Source of the DNA: Bryobacteraceae bacterium
Lineage (GTDB): Bacteria; Acidobacteriota; Terriglobia; Bryobacterales; Bryobacteraceae
NCBI GenBank assembly: GCA_025928545.1
Contig: JAICJH010000002.1
Coordinates: 1-64,000, forward strand
Direction: 5' to 3'
DNA: 64,000 nucleotides
The position numbers and the translations under genes were made by a program. Under the pieces are notes generated by a model. That model was not told the origin of the DNA, ran no database searches, and was given only the letters and a program-made list of their open reading frames with translations. Positions within the stretch are counted from its first letter, which is position 1; each line of letters starts with the position of its first letter. Of this stretch, positions 9,596 through 18,870 are shown in pieces.

Positions 9596-12277
9596 ATGTC
9601 TCCAGAACGCGAGAAGCTGATTGACGACCTGTTTGCGGAGGCGGTGGCGCTCACGGACGAGCGCCGCGTCGCTTTTTTTGAGCATCTCCAGGCACGAAAC
9701 GATGCTGCTTTCGACCCCGCTTTTATCGATGAACTGAAGGCGCTGGTCACCGGATTCGAAACGGCCGAGGCGGAGGGCTTCCTGAACGAGCCGCTGATTC
9801 GCGCGGAGGCTGTGGACGCGCCGGCTCAGATGCTCGCAAACGGACAGCAGTTCGAGGGCTATGAGATCGTCCGCCTGCTGGGCGAAGGCGGCATGGGCGA
9901 AGTTTATCTCGCGCAGGACCCTGAACTCCGCCGCAACGTCGCCATCAAATTGATCCCGGGCGCCTGGCGCTCGAAGGAAGCGCTCCGCCGGTTTCGCCAG
10001 GAAAGACTGATCCTGGCGCGGCTCCAGCATCCCAACATTGCGAAACTCTTTGCGGCCGTCACAACTCAGGAGGGCGTGCCGTTCTTCGTCATGGAGTATG
10101 TCGAAGGGGAGCGCCTCGACCGCTACGCGAAGGAACATGCGCTGTCCGTCAGGGAGCGTTTGCGGATGTTCCGGCTGATCTGCTCCGCCGTCAGTTACGC
10201 TCATCAAAACCTGGTGGTTCACCGCGATCTGAAACCGGGCAACATTCTGGTGACAGCCGATGGCGAGCCGAAGCTGCTCGATTTCGGCATCGCAAAACTG
10301 CTTTACGAAGCTGGTTCCGAACAACCCTCCGTCACTATTGTGAATGCGCTGACTCCGCAATACGCGAGTCCGGAACAGATCAAAGGGGAAGCTGTCACCA
10401 CCGCGACAGACGTCTATTCGCTCGGCGTGCTTCTGTACGAACTGATGACCGGTTCGGGGCCGTACTCGCTCCAGGGCGGTTCACCGGCCGAATTAATGAA
10501 CGCCGTCTGCAATCGGGAACCGCCGAAGCCGAGCACGCGCATTGCGCAAACAGGGGTTACGCCGAAAGCGCTGCAGGGCGATCTGGATCAGATCATTCTC
10601 AAGGCGCTGCGAAAGGAACCCGCCGAGAGGTATGCGTCGGTGGAACAGCTTTCGGAAGATATCGGCCGCCATCTGGATGGGTTGCCTGTGCAGGCCCGGA
10701 ACGGAACGGTCGCATACCGGATTTCGAAATTCGTACGCCGCAATGCCGTCCTGGCGGTTGCCGCATCGCTCGTTCTGCTGACTTTAATCGCCGGGATCGC
10801 GGCGACGGCGTTTGAGGCACGACGCGCCGATCGGCGATTCCGCGACGTGCGGCAGCTGGCACACTCGGTTTTGTTCGATTATCACGATTCGATCGCCGCG
10901 CTGCCGGGCGCCACCGCGGTCCGCAAACGGCTGGTGGAGGACGGCCTGAGGTATCTCGACAGCCTGTCGAAGGATTCTGGTAACGACCCCTCGCTGTTGA
11001 GCGAACTCGCGGACGCCTATGAGAAGGTCGGGGCGGTGCAGGGCGGGTTTGCACTGTCGGACGCGGGCAGAACGATTTCCGTGTCCAATCTGGGCGATCA
11101 CACCGGCGCTGTCCGTAGTGTCGAGAAAGCGCTCGCCATCCGCCGGCAGCTGGCCGAAAGCGAACCATCGAATCGTGACGCGCAGGATAAGCTCGGAATC
11201 CTCTACGCCAGCCTGGCAGGGCAGTATCTGTTAACCGGCCACCCGAAGCGCACAGTCGAATATTCCGATAAGAGTATTTCCATACTCGAGCCGGGCGTGG
11301 CGGCACGCCCCCGTAATGAGCCGGCCAGTTACTGGCTGGTCAACGCCTACATGGCTAAGGGAAAGGCGCTCGGAGATCCCGCAACGGGAAATCTGGGCAA
11401 TACCGCAGCCGCTCTCGGATTCCTCAACAAGGCGCGCCTGGTTGCGGAACGGCTGGCCGGGGAGCATCCGGCGGTTACCTCTTATCAGCAGCTCCTCGGA
11501 AGCCTTTACAACATGTCCGCATCGCTGTCGACCGATGAACGAGAGTCGCTTGATGCGAGCTTAAGGGCCGCGGAAATCGATCGGAAGCTGGTCGGTCTCG
11601 AACCGGAGAATACCTGGTATCGCCGTGAACTCGCCGTGCAACTGGGGAATGCCGGTTCATCGATGATGCGTCTGAAGGATACACCGGGCGCTCTGTCAAA
11701 ATTCCGCGAAGCGCTTGCGATTTATCAGTCTCTGGTTGCCGCCGATCCGTCCGATGCCGCAATCCGGCGGGACGCTGCCGTTGGATATAGAAATGTCGGC
11801 GTCGCCTTGACACCGGAGAATCGCGCCGAGGGGATGATTAATTTTCACCGGGCGCTCGATATGTTATCGGCGTTGGCTACGCAGGATCCCACGAATTCGG
11901 ATGTTCTTCGCCAATGGGCGTACACCTGGCTCGCGCTCAGCCGCTCTCAGTCGCGTATGGCGGATCTGGCCGGCGCCGCCGAAAGCGCCCGGCAGGGTAT
12001 CCGCATCGGTGAAGCGTTAGTAGCGGATTCTGTAAACAATGTAAGCGCCCAGACCACGCTGGCAATGCTGTATTTCCAGCTGGGCGGTTATGAGTCCGCG
12101 CGCGCTGCAAAGCCTGCGGGCGACAGGTCACGCGAATTCCGGAATGCGGCGGCCGCCGCATGGCGGAAGAGCCTCGCCATCTATGAGGCGCTCAGGCAAA
12201 AGGGCACACTCAATCCCGCCGACGCCGGCAAACCGGACGAAATCAGGCGTGAAATCGCCAACGCGACCGCGCACTGA
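9596..12277 (+). CDS. Membrane Ser/Thr protein kinase with TPR-like extracytoplasmic region
   Basis: 893 residues. A short N-terminal helical segment typical of this kinase group (1-85) precedes a Hanks-type kinase domain (about 89-350) with a Gly-rich loop 'LGEGGMGEVY' near 95-104, 'VAIKLI' Lys near 118, catalytic 'HRDLKPGN' at 209-216, 'DFG' at 229-231 and an 'SPEQIKGE' activation segment. All catalytic residues appear present. One transmembrane helix lies near 384-406 ('AVLAVAASLVLLTLIAG'), followed by about 490 helical residues with TPR-like repeats, probably extracytoplasmic or sensory. The divergent ECF sigma gene suggests a paired signalling unit, and three small exported-protein genes follow downstream. 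Confidence 0.92.
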   Translation: MSPEREKLIDDLFAEAVALTDERRVAFFEHLQARNDAAFDPAFIDELKALVTGFETAEAEGFLNEPLIRAEAVDAPAQMLANGQQFEGYEIVRLLGEGGMGEVYLAQDPELRRNVAIKLIPGAWRSKEALRRFRQERLILARLQHPNIAKLFAAVTTQEGVPFFVMEYVEGERLDRYAKEHALSVRERLRMFRLICSAVSYAHQNLVVHRDLKPGNILVTADGEPKLLDFGIAKLLYEAGSEQPSVTIVNALTPQYASPEQIKGEAVTTATDVYSLGVLLYELMTGSGPYSLQGGSPAELMNAVCNREPPKPSTRIAQTGVTPKALQGDLDQIILKALRKEPAERYASVEQLSEDIGRHLDGLPVQARNGTVAYRISKFVRRNAVLAVAASLVLLTLIAGIAATAFEARRADRRFRDVRQLAHSVLFDYHDSIAALPGATAVRKRLVEDGLRYLDSLSKDSGNDPSLLSELADAYEKVGAVQGGFALSDAGRTISVSNLGDHTGAVRSVEKALAIRRQLAESEPSNRDAQDKLGILYASLAGQYLLTGHPKRTVEYSDKSISILEPGVAARPRNEPASYWLVNAYMAKGKALGDPATGNLGNTAAALGFLNKARLVAERLAGEHPAVTSYQQLLGSLYNMSASLSTDERESLDASLRAAEIDRKLVGLEPENTWYRRELAVQLGNAGSSMMRLKDTPGALSKFREALAIYQSLVAADPSDAAIRRDAAVGYRNVGVALTPENRAEGMINFHRALDMLSALATQDPTNSDVLRQWAYTWLALSRSQSRMADLAGAAESARQGIRIGEALVADSVNNVSAQTTLAMLYFQLGGYESARAAKPAGDRSREFRNAAAAAWRKSLAIYEALRQKGTLNPADAGKPDEIRREIANATAH

Positions 12278-12354
12278 ACGAATCCGAAGTTTTTTGAAAT
12301 TGCACTGCGGTCCTCCACCTCGGTTTCCGCCTTACTGGATGAGGGGAACAGACT

Positions 12355-13170
12355 ATGCCGCGTTTCAACGCGCTGTTTATGATTGCCGCCGTCGCTTTGT
12401 CGCTTCAAAGCGCGATGGCCCAGAAGTTTAAGGTAGGCGAGCGTGTCGAATTCGACAGGATTCAGAGCTCGGACCCCGCCAGGGCCCAGTGGGCCCCGGG
12501 CACAGTCCTCAGGATTGACGTGGTCCGCCTCAGTTCAACGCTCTCGCAGACCAATTATGTGATTCGAATCGATCCCACGCCGGGGCGACTTCCCGAGGAC
12601 GTCACTATCTCGCAGCGCCTTGCCGAACAGGGTATGACGTATTCAGGCGATTCCAGCCGGTCAGTCGGCTTCGTTCGCGCCGCTGCGGGTGGCGGGACAC
12701 CCGCGCCGGCTATCCAGACCGACACTCTGCGGCTGGATCAATTCGGCACGGTTCTCGCGGACCGGCCCCTGCTGGACTGCCGAAATCTGAAGACCGGGCC
12801 TGCCCGCAACGGCCAGCAGCCTCCACCTGAGCTGATGAAGACAATCATCCGCTGTCTGTTCGAGCAACCGTCAGCCCCTGGACAGGATGGGGCCACTACG
12901 ATCGACATCACGGCATTTACGCCAGGCGCTTCTCATCGCTGGGATATTTTTACGGACCGCGGGTCCGGAGCCACCATCGACACCATCTCTTATACGTTCC
13001 AGGTGACCTTTAATCAGAAGACTTTTTATCACACCTACAATCAGGCGGAAAACGGCATACAACGCATTTTTTCCTGCTACGTGGATGAGGATGTTCACGG
13101 CTGGTATTGCGGGCAGTTCCGGGCTCTCCGCGAAGGCGAACGCAAAATGATTCCCGTCGACAAAAAGTGA
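12355..13170 (+). CDS. Exported protein with N-terminal Tudor/SH3-like module
   Basis: 271 residues. A signal peptide ends near residue 22 ('SLQSAMAQ'). Next comes a small beta-barrel-like module 'FKVGERVEFD...APGTVLRIDVV...YVIRIDP', which resembles the modules in the next gene and recalls Tudor/agenet/SH3-like folds. The remaining ~170 residues have no family I recognise; they contain Cys pairs and 'CYVDEDVHGWYCGQF' near the end. The gene stops 1 bp before the next ATG, so the two are probably co-transcribed. Exported location is supported; function is unknown. Confidence 0.75.
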   Translation: MPRFNALFMIAAVALSLQSAMAQKFKVGERVEFDRIQSSDPARAQWAPGTVLRIDVVRLSSTLSQTNYVIRIDPTPGRLPEDVTISQRLAEQGMTYSGDSSRSVGFVRAAAGGGTPAPAIQTDTLRLDQFGTVLADRPLLDCRNLKTGPARNGQQPPPELMKTIIRCLFEQPSAPGQDGATTIDITAFTPGASHRWDIFTDRGSGATIDTISYTFQVTFNQKTFYHTYNQAENGIQRIFSCYVDEDVHGWYCGQFRALREGERKMIPVDKK

Positions 13171-13171
13171 G

Positions 13172-13870
13172 ATGAGTATGCGTCATTCGCGCCAATACAT
13201 ACATCTCGCGGGCGTATTGGCCTGGTGTATGGCCGCCGCCATTGCCTTCGCGCAATTGCCGCCACAGCCGGCGAACGGCCCTGCGACGGATCAGCCTGTG
13301 TTCCATGCGGGAGACCGCGTGGAGGTCAATCCGGCCCAGATGGCGCCGCCGAACACCAAATGGTATCCGGCGACGGTCACCCAGGTGTACATCACGCCGT
13401 CGGGGGAGATCGCCGGTTATAAGGTCAGGATCGATACCGTCGATGGGAGCAATTATGATTTCGACAATGTCCCGAGGCGCGCAAACTGGATTCGCCTCCC
13501 GGCAGGCAACGCCGCTCAGGGCGGCCTTCAGGACGCGCAGGGCGGATACCAGCCCCCGGTGAACGGGCTTCCTTCTCCTCCTCCTCCGCCCGGCGGCTAT
13601 CAGCCGCCCGTGAACGGACTTCCCGCACCGCCGCCGCCAAACGGGGATCGCCCGGAGGCGACTCTGCATGCCGGTGATCGCGTGGAAGTGAATCTGACTC
13701 AGATGATGGCGCCAAACACGAAATGGGTTCCGGCCACCGTCGTCAAAGTCAATACAACGCCACTGGGCGATGTCATCAGCTACAGGATCAGACTCGATGG
13801 CGTGGAGGGCACAGCGGCCGAACACGACGACATTCCTAAGCGCCCGAACTGGATTCGTGCCTCGCAGTAA
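13172..13870 (+). CDS. Exported protein with two Tudor/SH3-like modules joined by a Pro-rich linker
   Basis: 232 residues with a signal peptide ('AWCMAAAIAFAQ'). Two copies of a ~60-residue module are seen: 'FHAGDRVEVNPAQM...NTKWYPATVTQV...GYKVRID' (about 44-108) and 'LHAGDRVEVNLTQM...NTKWVPATVVKV...SYRIRLD' (about 167-230). Each ends 'NWIR'. They are joined by a linker with two 'GGYQPPVNGLP' repeats and Pro runs. The modules match the start of the preceding protein, so the pair carries three related domains. Such modules bind extended peptides or methylated ligands in other contexts; the ligand here is unknown. An alternative ATG two codons downstream is possible. Confidence 0.75.
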   Translation: MSMRHSRQYIHLAGVLAWCMAAAIAFAQLPPQPANGPATDQPVFHAGDRVEVNPAQMAPPNTKWYPATVTQVYITPSGEIAGYKVRIDTVDGSNYDFDNVPRRANWIRLPAGNAAQGGLQDAQGGYQPPVNGLPSPPPPPGGYQPPVNGLPAPPPPNGDRPEATLHAGDRVEVNLTQMMAPNTKWVPATVVKVNTTPLGDVISYRIRLDGVEGTAAEHDDIPKRPNWIRASQ

Positions 13871-13903
13871 CGCAACCGATTATCAAAAAACCAGGGAGAA
13901 AGC

Positions 13904-14854
13904 ATGTCCAAATTAAAAGCAGCAGTTCTGTCGATGGGTGCGGTCAGCGCGTTGATGTTTTCGTTCTCAGCGGGCGCGCCTGCGCAGAATTTGACCGGGC
14001 CGGTCGACCGGAAATTTGTAAACAATCCGTGCCCCGACCCCTATTTGAGCAGCGCATTATGGAATGAAACGGCGGGCTCCGTGAACCCGGTAACCCGCGC
14101 GGGCTGGACCCCTTCGCTTTGCAATGTGAGCAACTACGGAACCTTCAGGACGTTTCCGGAACTCGAAACAAAGTTGAGTATATACCGCTTTCAACTGGCT
14201 TTGCAGGCGAACGGGATCAGTTTTGTGGGAGGGTTTCGCGGTCGCGACAACAACAACTACCTGATCTTCCGCAAAGATAAGGCGTATGTTGGTGTGAATA
14301 CCGGCCTGGTGGGCAGTGGCGGGGCTTCGCTCCTCACCGAGAATGGCGCGGGATTGGTGAACACCAACGGCAGCAACGTCGTTTCCCAGGGTGGCGGAAA
14401 TTTTGTCCCGCTGTCGACGGTTGTCTCGCAGGGTGGCGGAAACCTGATTACAAGCGATGGCGCGGGTGCGGTTTCCCAGGGCGCCGGAAATGTGGTCGCG
14501 CAGGGTAGCGGCAATGGTCGACAGGTCCTGGACATCGGACAGACCCTCTTTCAGTTCTTGAATCGTTGGGCGATAGTCTCCGGCCCTCAGCCGCTGGCCA
14601 ATCCGTCCGCTCCCTCGACGTCGCGGCCCGCTCCCGCAGCCGTAAAGCCCAATCCCTCGAATTCCGAAACGGCGCAATGGAGACAGCGCGGGCCCTGCAC
14701 CGATCCGTGGGTTTCGAAAGCTGTGACCGAAGTCAAAGGCCAGGTAAACGGCTCCGGAAATTCCGGAGAATGCCAGGTGGCGCGATACAACGGGGGCTCG
14801 TGGCGAACCTATGATGAGCTTTACCGCGGCGTCGCCCGGGCATTCGGCAGGTAA
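13904..14854 (+). CDS. Exported protein with duplicated terminal modules and a Gly/Asn/Ser/Gln repeat core
   Basis: 316 residues. It is preceded by 'gggagaaagc' (ribosome site AGGGAGA) and a signal peptide ending near 'GAPAQ'. An N-terminal block 'NPCPDPYLSSAL...CNVSNYGTFRTFPEL' is echoed at the C-terminus by 'GPCTDPWVSKAV...CQVARYNGGSWRTYDEL', two Cys in each. Between them is a low-complexity stretch with repeated 'VVSQGGGN' and 'AGxVSQGAGN' units (about 140-205). No known family is recognised. It lies third in a row of exported proteins downstream of the kinase, and a hairpin terminator follows its stop. Confidence 0.75.
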   Translation: MSKLKAAVLSMGAVSALMFSFSAGAPAQNLTGPVDRKFVNNPCPDPYLSSALWNETAGSVNPVTRAGWTPSLCNVSNYGTFRTFPELETKLSIYRFQLALQANGISFVGGFRGRDNNNYLIFRKDKAYVGVNTGLVGSGGASLLTENGAGLVNTNGSNVVSQGGGNFVPLSTVVSQGGGNLITSDGAGAVSQGAGNVVAQGSGNGRQVLDIGQTLFQFLNRWAIVSGPQPLANPSAPSTSRPAPAAVKPNPSNSETAQWRQRGPCTDPWVSKAVTEVKGQVNGSGNSGECQVARYNGGSWRTYDELYRGVARAFGR

Positions 14855-15364
14855 TCGACCGGACAGAAATCTGGAACTTGAGATCACAAAATCCAGCGCC
14901 GCATTTACACGGCGCTGGACTACTTTTCCTCCGGTACCGGCGTAATTCGTGATATCCCTTCGTAGTGATCCAGAAGCTCTTCTCCCGACCATACGGCCAG
15001 GTGAATCGCTCCCGAATGTCAGGAAGCCGTCCATAGCGCCCACCGTCACCAACTGCTGGTAATGGTAGTGCTGACGTTCAGTGCCGCAGACAAAGAAGGC
15101 GTCCGCGGAATTTGAATGAGCTGCGCCGCGGGGCACCGCCGAACTGACTATCCGTTTTTCTGATGAACTCAATAGATTTTCTTGTGTTGTATCTTCGGCG
15201 GTTCCCGTCTAGCATAAAGATATTCAGCTTTAGTGCGCCGCTAAGTCCAGCGGCACTAACTCTTCTCCGCTCTCCGATCTGAGCCCTTCGCATTCGTCTT
15301 GCGCCTTTAAGCGCGGTGTTACGTCTCGCACTGCTGTATCCATTCATCCAAAGGAGATCTATCT
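14855..15364. other. 510-bp gap with possible degraded gene on the minus strand
   Basis: Beyond the terminator hairpin no intact gene is seen. On the minus strand, a short open stretch ending at a TAG at 14920 reads 'LLDHYEGISRITPVPEEK', which looks like an authentic protein C-terminus. Upstream, in another frame, is 'TERQHYHYQQLVTVG' (about 15040-15090). A TGA separates the two blocks. The pattern fits a frameshifted gene remnant of unknown family. The last ~150 bp before 15365 would hold the promoter of the TonB-dependent receptor gene. Confidence 0.3.
14893..14929 (+). terminator. Rho-independent-like terminator after the exported-protein operon
   Basis: A perfect 9-bp stem CCAGCGCCG / CGGCGCTGG (14893-14901 and 14910-14918) with an 8-nt loop is followed by 'actacttttc'. 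The T tract is modest. It sits 39 bp after the stop codon at 14854. Confidence 0.65.
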
Positions 15365-18300
15365 ATGCGAGTTGTTCTGACATTTCTGCTGGTTTCAGCG
15401 ATGGCATTCTCCCAATCGTTTCAGGGATCTTTGCGAGGCCGCGTCACGGATTCCGCGGATGCCGTGGTGCCGGTGGCGAAAGTAACGCTGGTCCAGAACG
15501 GCACTAATGTGAGCAGCGGCACGGTAACAAACGGCCAGGGCGAATATTCGTTTCCCGCTGTGGCCCCCGCCTCCTACATGCTTCAGGTAGAGGCTCCCGG
15601 CTTCAAGAAAGCCGAACTAAAAGATGTTGTTGTCCCCACACAAACCGCGGTGGCGCGGGATGTGAAGCTCGAGCTTGGGCAGGTGAGCGAGACCATCAAT
15701 GTGACGTCGGGGGCGGAAATGCTGAACACGTCCGACGCCTCGACCGGCACCGTTCTGGATCGCGGCAAGATTGAAGACCTGCCGAATTTGGGACGGAATC
15801 CGTTTATTCTGGCGCGGCTCAGCGAAGGAGTCGTGTGGACGGGCAATCCGAAATTCAATCGCATGGAGGATCAAAGTGGATCTTCCGCAATTTCGATTGC
15901 TGGCGGTCCGCTGCAAACGAATAACTACACGCTGGACGGAATTTCCATCACGGATTCCACGAATCGAGCGGTGATCATTCCCGATCAGGAAGCGGTTGCG
16001 GAGATGAAGGTGCAGTCCAATACGTATGACGCTTCGATGGGCCGTACCGGCGGCGGCGTCTTCAATACGACGCTCCGGTCCGGTACGAACCGCATGCACG
16101 GCTCGCTCTTCGGCTCGCTCCGCGAAACCGACTGGGGCGCCAATAACTTCTTTTCGAACAAAGCGGGGCAGCCTCGCGCACAGGCAACCTTCAAGAACTA
16201 CGGCGATTCGCTGGGCGGCCCGGTGCGGATTCCCAGAATCTACGACGGTCTGAATAAAACGTTTTTCTTTGTGACGACCGAGGGCTACCGCCAGTACGAT
16301 GCGAACAGCGGAACGCTTTCGGTACCCACGGCGGCGGAAAGAGTCGGTGATTTTTCTCAGAGTATTACGCCCTCCAAGGCACCATGGCTGATGTACGATC
16401 CTCTGAGTACGAGGCTTTCGACAGGGGCGCGGACGCCGTTTGCGAACAACATCATTCCGGCGAGTATGCTCAGCCCCATCGGTCTGAAGCTGGCCTCGTA
16501 CTATCCTCTACCGAACCAGCCCACAAAGTCTTACGGCGCGGCAAATTACATCTATTCGATTACGACGCAGGATCGCGCCGATCAGGGCACCTTCAAACTG
16601 GATCACGAATTCGCGCCGTGGCTGCGGGCTTCGGCATCGTATCTGCACTACGGCAGCCAGGAACCTTCCAATCAGACGTTTCCCGGCAGCATCGCGACGC
16701 CGGGCCAGACAATCATTTATCGTCAGGTGGACGCCACGCAGCTGAATGCGACCGCGACCGTGACGCCGACGACGGTGGTCACGGCTCGCTTCGGGTTCAA
16801 CCGATTCCCGGATTACGAACCCAAATTCAGCCACGGTTTTCAGCTCACAGAACTCGGCTTTCGGTCCGCGGTGGACGCGCTGACGCCGGGAAATCCGGAT
16901 TTCCCGAGTATCACGGCGGGTGAGTTCTCGGCTTTCGGCGGCGGTACGACGAGTTGGACCGTATATCATTCCACCAGCTTCAACGCCGAGGTCGCGAAGT
17001 TCGTGGGCAAGCACAGCATCAAGGCCGGTTTCGAACGGCGGCTGATCGGGGACGCGTTCCAGACGGCAACCGGACCATCGAGCTTCGCCTTTGCTTCGGG
17101 CTTTACATCGCAGTCAGCCGCGAAAACCGTGACGGGCACGGGCGGCGGCCTTGCCTCCATGCTGCTGGGCTATCCCGGTTCAGGTACGACCGATGGCGGC
17201 AGCATTACAGTGGGCACGAAGTACAACCAGTACGTTTACTACACGGCGTTCTTCCTTCAGGACGACTTCCGCATTACACCGAAGCTGACGCTGAATATTG
17301 GCTTCCGCGGCGAGCATGAAAGCAATCCGGCGGAATCGAACAACCAGTACTTTCTCAATGCCGACCTCAGCAAGCCGAATCCGCTGCAGGCCAGCATTCC
17401 GAGCCTGACGCTGCTGGGTCAGACGCGCTATGCGGGCGTGAACGGAAACCCAGATCATTCCGGCAATCCGATGGCGCTGAAGGTGGGTCCGCGCATCGGC
17501 TTCGCTTACAGTTATGATCCGAAGACGGTGGTTCGGGGCGGTTTCGGAATTTTCTGGGCTCCGCAGTCGTTCTCGGCCACCAATCAGACCGGCTATTCGC
17601 AGACGACAAGCATCGTGGGCTCAACGGACGGCGGCTATACGCCGGCATCCACGCTGACCGATCCGTATCCGAATGGGCTCACGCCGGTCGCCGGCAATTC
17701 CCTGGGAGCAGGCGCGGCGCTGGGCGAAGCGATCACGGCGATGGACCCGGGCTACCGGTCCGCTGGATATGTGGAGCAGATGTCGCTCGACATTCAGCGC
17801 CAGCTTGATAGTAAGACGACGATTCAGGTCGGCTACATCGGCTCGCACAGCTTGAAGTTGCCGTTCACGGTCAACTTGAACCAGCTGAATCCGAGTAACT
17901 TCGCGCTCGGAGCGGCCGTCCTGAATAAAGCCGTCGCAAACCCGTTCTATGGACTCGCGCCCAGCACAGTTTCTCTCGGAAGCGGCCCGACGATCGCCCA
18001 GTCCACTCTGCTGTTGTCGTATCCGCAGTACACGAACGTGAATCTGTTGACGCCGATGGGCCGAGCCATTTACTACGCGGGTTACGTCAAGGGATCGCGG
18101 CGTATGACGGCTGGGCTGACACTGAACGCCACTTTCACGTGGTCGCGGACGATGGGTATGTCGTCCGGCACGTCCGCGAACGTGGTGCAGGACTACACAT
18201 CGCCCATCGTCCCGCAGACGTGGACGAGGGTCGCGACCGATCAGCCGAACAGCTTTTCGATGTCGTTCAGTTATCAGTTGCCTTTCGGCAAAGGCAAGAT

Positions 18301-18796
18301 GTTCGTGAATCGCGGCGGAGCGCTGGACTGGATGCTCGGCGGCTGGTCGATCCAGGGCCAGAGCCTGATTCACTCCGGCACGCCGCTGGCGGTGACGCAG
18401 GGAACCAATTCGAATACGGGTTGCAATGGCTGCACGCAGCTTCCGACGGCGACCGGTGTTTCGGCGCAGACGTCGGGCTCGGTGGTGGACCGCATCTATC
18501 AGTGGGTCAATCCCGCGGCCTTCACAGTGACGCCGGCGTATTCATTCGGAAATGTCAGCCCGCGCATCAATGTGTACAGCCCCCCGCTCTTCAATATCGA
18601 TGCGTCGCTGTTCAAGACGGTCACGTTTAAGGAACACTTCAAGTTCCAGTTCCGGGCGGAAGCACTCAACCTGACCAACACGGTACTGTTTGCTTCGCCG
18701 GCTCTGAATGTGAGCAGTCCGAGTACGTTTGGGGTGATCACAAGCCAGACGAACTTCCCGAGGCTGCTGCAACTTGGAGGACGGATCACGTTCTAG
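15365..18796 (+). CDS. TonB-dependent receptor, Oar-like, with N-terminal carboxypeptidase-regulatory domain
   Basis: 1143 residues. A strong ribosome site (AAGGAGAT) precedes the ATG, and the signal peptide ends near 'AMAFSQ'. Residues ~20-105 form a carboxypeptidase-regulatory-like beta-sandwich ('GSLRGRVTDSADAVVPVAKV', 'GEYSFPAVAPASY'). A plug-like region follows ('RNPFILARLSEGV', 'NNYTLDGISITDS', 'MGRTGGGVFNTTLRSGTN'). The rest is an outer-membrane beta-barrel ending in 'LQLGGRITF', with a terminal Phe as usual for BamA substrates. In Acidobacteriota these proteins are numerous and thought to take up oligomeric substrates; the substrate here is unknown. An intercistronic repeat structure and a symporter gene follow. 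Confidence 0.9.
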   Translation: MRVVLTFLLVSAMAFSQSFQGSLRGRVTDSADAVVPVAKVTLVQNGTNVSSGTVTNGQGEYSFPAVAPASYMLQVEAPGFKKAELKDVVVPTQTAVARDVKLELGQVSETINVTSGAEMLNTSDASTGTVLDRGKIEDLPNLGRNPFILARLSEGVVWTGNPKFNRMEDQSGSSAISIAGGPLQTNNYTLDGISITDSTNRAVIIPDQEAVAEMKVQSNTYDASMGRTGGGVFNTTLRSGTNRMHGSLFGSLRETDWGANNFFSNKAGQPRAQATFKNYGDSLGGPVRIPRIYDGLNKTFFFVTTEGYRQYDANSGTLSVPTAAERVGDFSQSITPSKAPWLMYDPLSTRLSTGARTPFANNIIPASMLSPIGLKLASYYPLPNQPTKSYGAANYIYSITTQDRADQGTFKLDHEFAPWLRASASYLHYGSQEPSNQTFPGSIATPGQTIIYRQVDATQLNATATVTPTTVVTARFGFNRFPDYEPKFSHGFQLTELGFRSAVDALTPGNPDFPSITAGEFSAFGGGTTSWTVYHSTSFNAEVAKFVGKHSIKAGFERRLIGDAFQTATGPSSFAFASGFTSQSAAKTVTGTGGGLASMLLGYPGSGTTDGGSITVGTKYNQYVYYTAFFLQDDFRITPKLTLNIGFRGEHESNPAESNNQYFLNADLSKPNPLQASIPSLTLLGQTRYAGVNGNPDHSGNPMALKVGPRIGFAYSYDPKTVVRGGFGIFWAPQSFSATNQTGYSQTTSIVGSTDGGYTPASTLTDPYPNGLTPVAGNSLGAGAALGEAITAMDPGYRSAGYVEQMSLDIQRQLDSKTTIQVGYIGSHSLKLPFTVNLNQLNPSNFALGAAVLNKAVANPFYGLAPSTVSLGSGPTIAQSTLLLSYPQYTNVNLLTPMGRAIYYAGYVKGSRRMTAGLTLNATFTWSRTMGMSSGTSANVVQDYTSPIVPQTWTRVATDQPNSFSMSFSYQLPFGKGKMFVNRGGALDWMLGGWSIQGQSLIHSGTPLAVTQGTNSNTGCNGCTQLPTATGVSAQTSGSVVDRIYQWVNPAAFTVTPAYSFGNVSPRINVYSPPLFNIDASLFKTVTFKEHFKFQFRAEALNLTNTVLFASPALNVSSPSTFGVITSQTNFPRLLQLGGRITF

Positions 18797-18838
18797 TCCG
18801 CTGCGGAGGAGCGGACGCCGTAAAGGTGTCCGCTCCTC
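18796..18838 (+). promoter_or_regulatory. Intercistronic three-arm inverted repeat (two alternative hairpins)
   Basis: Three arms are seen: GTCCGCT at 18796-18802 (overlapping the TonB receptor stop codon end), AGCGGAC at 18810-18816, and GTCCGCTCCTC at 18828-18838. The central GAGGAGCGGAC (18806-18816) can pair with the last arm (11 bp, perfect) or partly with the first (7 bp), and the two pairings exclude each other. No T tract follows. It may be a processing or attenuation structure between the receptor and symporter genes. Confidence 0.45.
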
Positions 18839-18870
18839 ACAACTTTCAATGATTCAGCCGAGGAGACCAG

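Noticed and set aside
14057-15172. 371-residue minus-strand open frame
   Set aside because: Mostly antisense to the exported protein at 13904; only its first ~80 codons overlap the possible gene remnant.
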